Below, piece by piece: positions 60,169 to 64,000 of a DNA stretch of 64,000 bases. Under the pieces are notes generated by a model. That model saw only the letters and a list, made by a program, of their open reading frames with translations, was not told where the DNA came from and made no database searches. The translations under genes were made by a program, and so were the position numbers. Origin of the DNA: Reyranella sp. CPCC 100927. Its GTDB lineage: Bacteria; Pseudomonadota; Alphaproteobacteria; Reyranellales; Reyranellaceae. Every line of letters begins with the position of its first letter. Position 1 is the stretch's first letter. The DNA lies in contig NZ_VOHA01000001.1 of NCBI RefSeq assembly GCF_007859315.1, positions 558,001-622,000 on the forward strand. Direction: 5' to 3'.

Positions 60169-61053
60169 CTAGCTGCTGGCGCGCCGGTACTGGCCGGGCG
60201 TGACACCGGTGAAGCGGCGGAACATCCGGCTGAGATGTTCCTGGTGCGCAAATCCACAGCGTACCGCGACCTCGGCGAGGCTGGCGGCGGCGTCCTCGGC
60301 CAGAAGCCGCTTGGCCCGTTCGACGCGGCGGTTGAGGACATACTGATAGGGCGACACGCCAGCAGTGGCTTTGAAGGTCCGCAGGAAATAGTCCGGGCTG
60401 ACGCCACAGAGGGCGGCCAGAGCGTCCAGTCTGATATCGGCTTCGATATGGGTTTCAATGAAGTCGAGCACCCGGCGCAACTGCCGGTTCGTCAGTTGGT
60501 AGCTTCGACGTGACGGTCCGGTCGAGGGCGTGCGGAAATTCAAATCGATGAAGCGGCCGGCCAGCGCCTTGGCGATCGGATCGACGGCCAGTGACGGCGC
60601 TGCCTCGGCAAGGATCGTGCCTACTGCCCCGGCCAGATGCTCGAGGACGGGATCGCGCTCGCCGAAAAGGGGCGCCAGGCCTGCGAGCGATGTCGCGGGT
60701 CCGCCATCGCCGAACAGCTCCGAGCGGAGATAGATATGCGTGGTATCGAGCAGGCCGCGCAGATGGATACGGCACTCCTGGCCGGCGGGCAGGAAGAAGA
60801 CGCCGCCTTTGGGAATATGCCGGGATATCGATTGGCGGCCGGTGTTGTAGACGAGGTCGACGGGCCCGCCGCGGTGCAGCACCATCAGGCTGTCGGATAG
60901 CGCGGGAAAGTTTGCTTCGTACGGCTGCTCGCGCTGGGTCGACGCATACGCGGACGTCCACCCCAGTCCCTCGCTTGATGCGCTGACCTGGGCGCCGACC
61001 TGCTGCAGAACGCCATGCGTTTGGCTGGTTCCGAAAATCGACGGTGCGGGCAT
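60169..61053 (-). CDS. AraC-family regulator of the hydroquinone operon
   Basis: The 294-residue protein has an N-terminal cupin-like AraC effector domain (AraC_binding_2/AraE-type region with GGPVDLVYNTGRQSI) and a C-terminal double helix-turn-helix (DIRLDALAALCGVSPDYFLR, ASLAEVAVRCGFAHQEHLSR, FRRFTGVTPGQYRR). It is encoded 115 bases upstream of hapC in the same direction, and the intervening direct repeats are its probable target. ATG 61053 is chosen over the longer open frame, which would reach the upstream palindrome region. Confidence 0.9.
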   Translation of the reverse strand: MPAPSIFGTSQTHGVLQQVGAQVSASSEGLGWTSAYASTQREQPYEANFPALSDSLMVLHRGGPVDLVYNTGRQSISRHIPKGGVFFLPAGQECRIHLRGLLDTTHIYLRSELFGDGGPATSLAGLAPLFGERDPVLEHLAGAVGTILAEAAPSLAVDPIAKALAGRFIDLNFRTPSTGPSRRSYQLTNRQLRRVLDFIETHIEADIRLDALAALCGVSPDYFLRTFKATAGVSPYQYVLNRRVERAKRLLAEDAAASLAEVAVRCGFAHQEHLSRMFRRFTGVTPGQYRRASS

Positions 61054-61118
61054 CGTGTCTGTCCGTGGTGAGACAAACGTTGACCGCTCAGTGAACCCCA
61101 AAGCCCGGCCCAATTCAA

Positions 61119-61152
61119 CCTGGGAGCGTGGGCCGGAGGCCCGCGCCCTGGG
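61119..61152. repeat. Palindromic repeat, short family D copy
   Basis: CCTGGGAGCGTGGGCC and GGCCCGCGCCCTGGG (with a short loop) lie one base beyond the alpha/beta hydrolase stop codon and may partly terminate its transcript before the AraC gene. Confidence 0.75.
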
Positions 61153-61153
61153 C

Positions 61154-61918
61154 CTATTGCAGGAACCGCTGCACGGCTTCCACCGCCTCGGGTTTCTCGT
61201 CGAGGACGAGGTGGCCGGCCTGGGGGAACGTCTTGACCGTCGCCCCCGGGATCAGCCTGGCCCAGTGCGGGGCCTGGGCGGCCGGTATGATGCGATCCTG
61301 CTCGCCATAGACCAGCAGGGTGGGCACGGTGACCCGGTGCAGCCAGCGCGGCAGCTTGGGGTCGTGCAGCCGCTCCCAGGCCACGCGCGCCACCGTGGTG
61401 CTTTCGCGGTAACGGTCGACGGTGAAGTCGACGTCGAAGCCGGTCGGCAGGTGCGGCTTGATGACGTCGAAGTTGTGGACCAGCATTTCCGGCACCTGCT
61501 CGCCGGGGATGCGGAAGAGATCGACGGTCGGCGCTTCCTTGATGCGCAGGCCGGCCGGCGCCACCAGCACCAGCTTGTTGATGCGCCTTGTGTGCTGGGT
61601 GGCGAAGCTCGCCGCCAGCCAGCCGCCCAGCGAGAAGCCGACCAGGTTCACCCGGTCCAGGCTGAGCCGGTCCAGCAGCTCGACATAGTGCATGACGTAG
61701 TCCTGCATCGACGACAGGTCGGGATCGTCGCCCGATTCGCCGAAGCCGGGATGATAGGGCAGCAGGACGCGGAAGTTCCGGGTCCACGGCTTGGCGAATT
61801 CGAAGCCGTGAAACGTGCCGCCGCCATGGAGGAACAGCAGCGGCTCGCCGCTGCCGGCCGTCAGGTAGACGGTCTTGACGCCGGCGATGGTGATTTCTTC
61901 GCGCTTGAAGCTGGTCAT
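61154..61918 (-). CDS. Alpha/beta hydrolase, MhpC-like
   Basis: The 254-residue hydrolase has HGGGTFHGFEF (oxyanion region), nucleophile serine in VGFSLGGWLAA, acid in YGEQDRIIP and histidine in QAGHLVLDEKP. It resembles meta-cleavage-product hydrolases and esterases of aromatic pathways. The luciferase-like monooxygenase gene ends 11 bases upstream, so the two are co-transcribed. A sequence of oxygenation then hydrolysis that releases hydroquinone is plausible but inferred. Confidence 0.88.
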   Translation of the reverse strand: MTSFKREEITIAGVKTVYLTAGSGEPLLFLHGGGTFHGFEFAKPWTRNFRVLLPYHPGFGESGDDPDLSSMQDYVMHYVELLDRLSLDRVNLVGFSLGGWLAASFATQHTRRINKLVLVAPAGLRIKEAPTVDLFRIPGEQVPEMLVHNFDVIKPHLPTGFDVDFTVDRYRESTTVARVAWERLHDPKLPRWLHRVTVPTLLVYGEQDRIIPAAQAPHWARLIPGATVKTFPQAGHLVLDEKPEAVEAVQRFLQ

Positions 61919-61929
61919 GGCGTGCCCCC

Positions 61930-63123
61930 TTACTCGGCCGCCTGCGACAGCGCCTGGCCCATATCCGGCGCCTTGCTGCGCAGCCGGGGGATCACCTCTT
62001 CGGCAAACAGCGTCATGTTCTTCACCGTCATCCAGTGCGGCATGGTGCCCAGGTGCAGAAAGCAATTGATGCGGCTGGACTGCGCTTCCTCGGACCAGGT
62101 GGCGATGGATTCGGCGACCATGTCGGGCGTGCCGCACACGACGAAGAACTGCTGGGTCAGCGCCTCCCATGTCAGCTCGCCATGCAGGTTGGGGCCGGAG
62201 ATGCGCTTGCGGAACTCGGCCGGCGTCACGTAGCCCGGTGGCACGAGATAGCGCGGCGTGGTGCGCAACGCGTCCTTGAAGAAGAAGAACAGGTGTTCCA
62301 TCCACTCCTGCTCGGCCTTCTCCTTGGTTTCCGCGACATAGCACATGACACCGATGATGGCCTTGTCGCGCGTGAAGGCGTGGCCGTATTTAGGCGACCG
62401 CTCGCGCAGTTCGGCAAAGGCCTGCATCTGGCGCGAGATCGGCACGAAGACCGACGAGTAGCCCATGCCCAGCTCGGCCGCGAGTTGGACCGTTTCCGGG
62501 CTGCCGGTGCCGACCAGGTACATCTTGGGATGCGGCTTCTGGTAGGGCTTGGGCCAGACGTTGAGATAGCGGTAGGTGTAGAAATCGCCCTCGTAGGCCA
62601 TCGGCCCGTCTTCGCGCCACGCCTTCAGCAGGATGTCGATCGACTCACGGAAGCGGGCGCGCGCGGTGGCCGGATTGATCGGATTCACCCAGTATTCCAT
62701 GCCGGTGCCCAACGGCAGCGCCACCTCCAGCCGTCCGCCCGACATCACGTCCAGCATGCCGTACTCCTCGGCGACGCGATGCGGATACTCGAGGTTCAGC
62801 GGCGTGCCGAAGACACAGATCTTGGATCGCGTCGTCTGCGGGATCAGTGCGGCGGCGATCAGGCTCGGCGCCGGCATCATGCTGTAGCTGGTCGAGTGGT
62901 GCTCGTTGACGACCAGTCCGTCGAAGCCCAGCTTGTCGGCCAGCACCATCTCGCGCAGATAGCGCGTGTAGAGCTGGTTGCCCTTGACCGGATCGTAGAT
63001 CGTGTTGGGGAAATCCACCCAGACCGACTCGTACTTCTTATGATCCTCCGGCAAGTGGATGTACGGCATGAAATGGAACATATTGAACTGCAGGTCGTCC
63101 GGCCTCGGCATCGCGTTCTCCAT
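61930..63123 (-). CDS. LLM-class flavin-dependent monooxygenase
   Basis: The protein (397 residues from ATG 63123) has the bacterial luciferase fold: GFDGLVVNEHHSTSYSMMPA, VFGTPLNLEYPHRVAEEYGM, LDVMSGGRLEVALPLGTG and PKMYLVGTGSPETVQLAAEL. Such enzymes use reduced FMN to hydroxylate, desulfurise or perform Baeyer-Villiger reactions. A flavin reductase gene is not adjacent. The start is uncertain because open frame extends to GTG 63213, but that would run through the likely divergent promoter. Confidence 0.88.
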   Translation of the reverse strand: MENAMPRPDDLQFNMFHFMPYIHLPEDHKKYESVWVDFPNTIYDPVKGNQLYTRYLREMVLADKLGFDGLVVNEHHSTSYSMMPAPSLIAAALIPQTTRSKICVFGTPLNLEYPHRVAEEYGMLDVMSGGRLEVALPLGTGMEYWVNPINPATARARFRESIDILLKAWREDGPMAYEGDFYTYRYLNVWPKPYQKPHPKMYLVGTGSPETVQLAAELGMGYSSVFVPISRQMQAFAELRERSPKYGHAFTRDKAIIGVMCYVAETKEKAEQEWMEHLFFFFKDALRTTPRYLVPPGYVTPAEFRKRISGPNLHGELTWEALTQQFFVVCGTPDMVAESIATWSEEAQSSRINCFLHLGTMPHWMTVKNMTLFAEEVIPRLRSKAPDMGQALSQAAE

Positions 63124-63175
63124 CCCGGCGCCGCCTTGGTGCGGCAATCGTCGGCTTGCCCGGCCGACCAGACTT

Positions 63176-63203
63176 TTTGTGCGCATTGCGAACGTTTGTA
63201 CGC
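63176..63203. promoter_or_regulatory. Candidate IclR operator in divergent promoter
   Basis: TTTGTGCGC (63176) and TTTGTACGC (63195) are direct repeats 19 bases apart between the monooxygenase and IclR genes. IclR regulators of the PcaR/PobR type bind short repeats in such divergent regions. Position and repetition are the only evidence. Confidence 0.3.
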
Positions 63204-63272
63204 TTTCATTCACTATGCTCTGCGGTGCAAGATTGAGTCAACAACAGCCATGCGGCGGTGAGGAGAGAGCCG

Positions 63273-64000
63273 ATGTCAGTCGTCCTTGAACTCGAACGGC
63301 CGCGCACGACGCCGATCAAACGCCGTTCCGGCGCGCGCCGTCAGGACAGCGGACGCTACTTCGTGCAGGCGTTGGCGCGTGGCCTGGCGGCGATCGAGGT
63401 ATTCCACGATGCGCGCGCGCTGACCTTGAGCGACGTTGCCAAGCGTGCCGGCATCACGCGCGCCACGGCGCGGCGCCTTCTGCTGACTCTGTGCGATCTG
63501 GGTTACGCGGCAACCGATGGCAAGCTCTTCACCTTGCGGCCGCGCGCGCTGCGGCTCGGCTACGCCTACCTGTCGTCGATGGGATGGTCTGAGGTGGCGC
63601 TGACGCATCTGCGGGAGCTGGCCGAGATCCACGGCGAGACCTGTTCGATCTCGGTGCTCGACGGCCATGACATTGCCTATGCCGTGCGCGTGCCGGCCAC
63701 CCGGCATGGCGTCATGCTGGTGCCGGCCGGTGGCCGCTTGCCGGCGTACTGCACGTCGCCGGGCCGCATCCTGCTGGGCGGCCTGCCGTCCGACGAACTC
63801 GATGCCTATTTCGCGACGGCGCAGATGCGGCCGCTGACCAAGCACACCGTGTGTACGCCAGCCGGCGTGCGCAAGATCATCGAGCAGGCGCGGCGCGACG
63901 GTTATGCCTTCACGGACGAAGAGCTCGACTACGGCGTGAACTGCATCGCGGTGCCAATCCGCGACACCTCGGGTGCGACAGTGGCATCGCTCAATCTCAG
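63273..64000 (+). CDS. IclR-family regulator (PcaR/PobR-like), 3' end beyond window
   Basis: The first 242 residues are visible. A 25-residue basic leader precedes the winged helix (YFVQALARGLAAIEVFHDAR, LTLSDVAKRAGITRATARRL) and the effector domain begins with GETCSISVLDGHDIAYAVRV and continues to LDYGVNCIAVPIRDTSG. The YFVQALARGL start is typical of the PcaR/PobR/PcaU group that controls protocatechuate and beta-ketoadipate genes. The ribosome site GGAGAGAG is good. It is divergent from the monooxygenase gene, its probable target. Confidence 0.92.
   Translation, partial: MSVVLELERPRTTPIKRRSGARRQDSGRYFVQALARGLAAIEVFHDARALTLSDVAKRAGITRATARRLLLTLCDLGYAATDGKLFTLRPRALRLGYAYLSSMGWSEVALTHLRELAEIHGETCSISVLDGHDIAYAVRVPATRHGVMLVPAGGRLPAYCTSPGRILLGGLPSDELDAYFATAQMRPLTKHTVCTPAGVRKIIEQARRDGYAFTDEELDYGVNCIAVPIRDTSGATVASLNL

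Overview
The window is GC-rich chromosomal DNA from an alphaproteobacterium with a large, versatile genome. The evidence is uniformly high GC at third codon positions, many branched-chain-amino-acid-type (HAAT) ABC transporters, Tat-exported substrate-binding proteins, a sox cluster, and abundant intergenic palindromes of the kind common in Rhodospirillales and Hyphomicrobiales. A Reyranella/Vineibacter-like relative is my guess and cannot be settled here. I saw no rRNA, tRNA, phage, transposase or CRISPR.

Layout. 1-130: 5' end of a HAAT ATPase gene, divergent from an aspartate-dehydrogenase-like gene. 870-7356 (minus): a lithotrophic operon in the order 2Fe-2S subunit, molybdopterin subunit, cytochrome c, fccB, soxX, soxY, soxZ, soxA. 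7550-12940: ATC hydrolase, an exported alpha/beta hydrolase with its MerR regulator, a GST, a dienelactone hydrolase and an orphan HAAT binding protein. 13011-16885: a polar amino-acid ABC transporter followed by a creatininase-family amidohydrolase. 16888-19963: VOC protein / MarR pair, an Fsr-type MFS exporter and a small unknown gene. 20175-28055: HAAT transporter with acyl-CoA synthetase and a CnbZ/RidA-like deaminase. 28136-32315: an orphan CoxL-type molybdoenzyme, an epoxide-hydrolase-like protein and a DUF5615/DUF433 pair.

32361-41041: a ferric-siderophore uptake locus (AraC regulator, TonB receptor, RhtX-like MFS, two half-size ABC proteins, PPOX flavoprotein), flanked by two near-identical Fur-box-like sites. 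41076-49433: egsA-ugpB-ugpA-ugpE-ugpQ-phoD, a glycerophosphodiester uptake and breakdown operon headed by a glycerol-1-phosphate dehydrogenase and divergent from a SorC regulator over a clear palindrome. 49425-50819: MATE exporter.

51011-64000: a hydroquinone degradation regulon. An IclR gene is divergent from a luciferase-like flavin monooxygenase and an alpha/beta hydrolase. Next come an AraC regulator, both hydroquinone 1,2-dioxygenase subunits, 4-hydroxymuconic semialdehyde dehydrogenase and maleylacetate reductase, giving beta-ketoadipate. A complete HAAT uptake system follows.

At least five families of palindromic repeat are scattered through the window, mostly between genes of operons. 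In four places they run into coding sequence: they sit in frame inside the N-termini of the cytochrome c and ugpA genes, and they supply the 3' end and stop codon of the acyl-CoA synthetase and one livM. The two most novel-looking systems are the sox operon built around a xanthine-oxidase-type molybdoenzyme (no soxB or soxCD in the window) and the glycerol-1-phosphate-type ugp operon.
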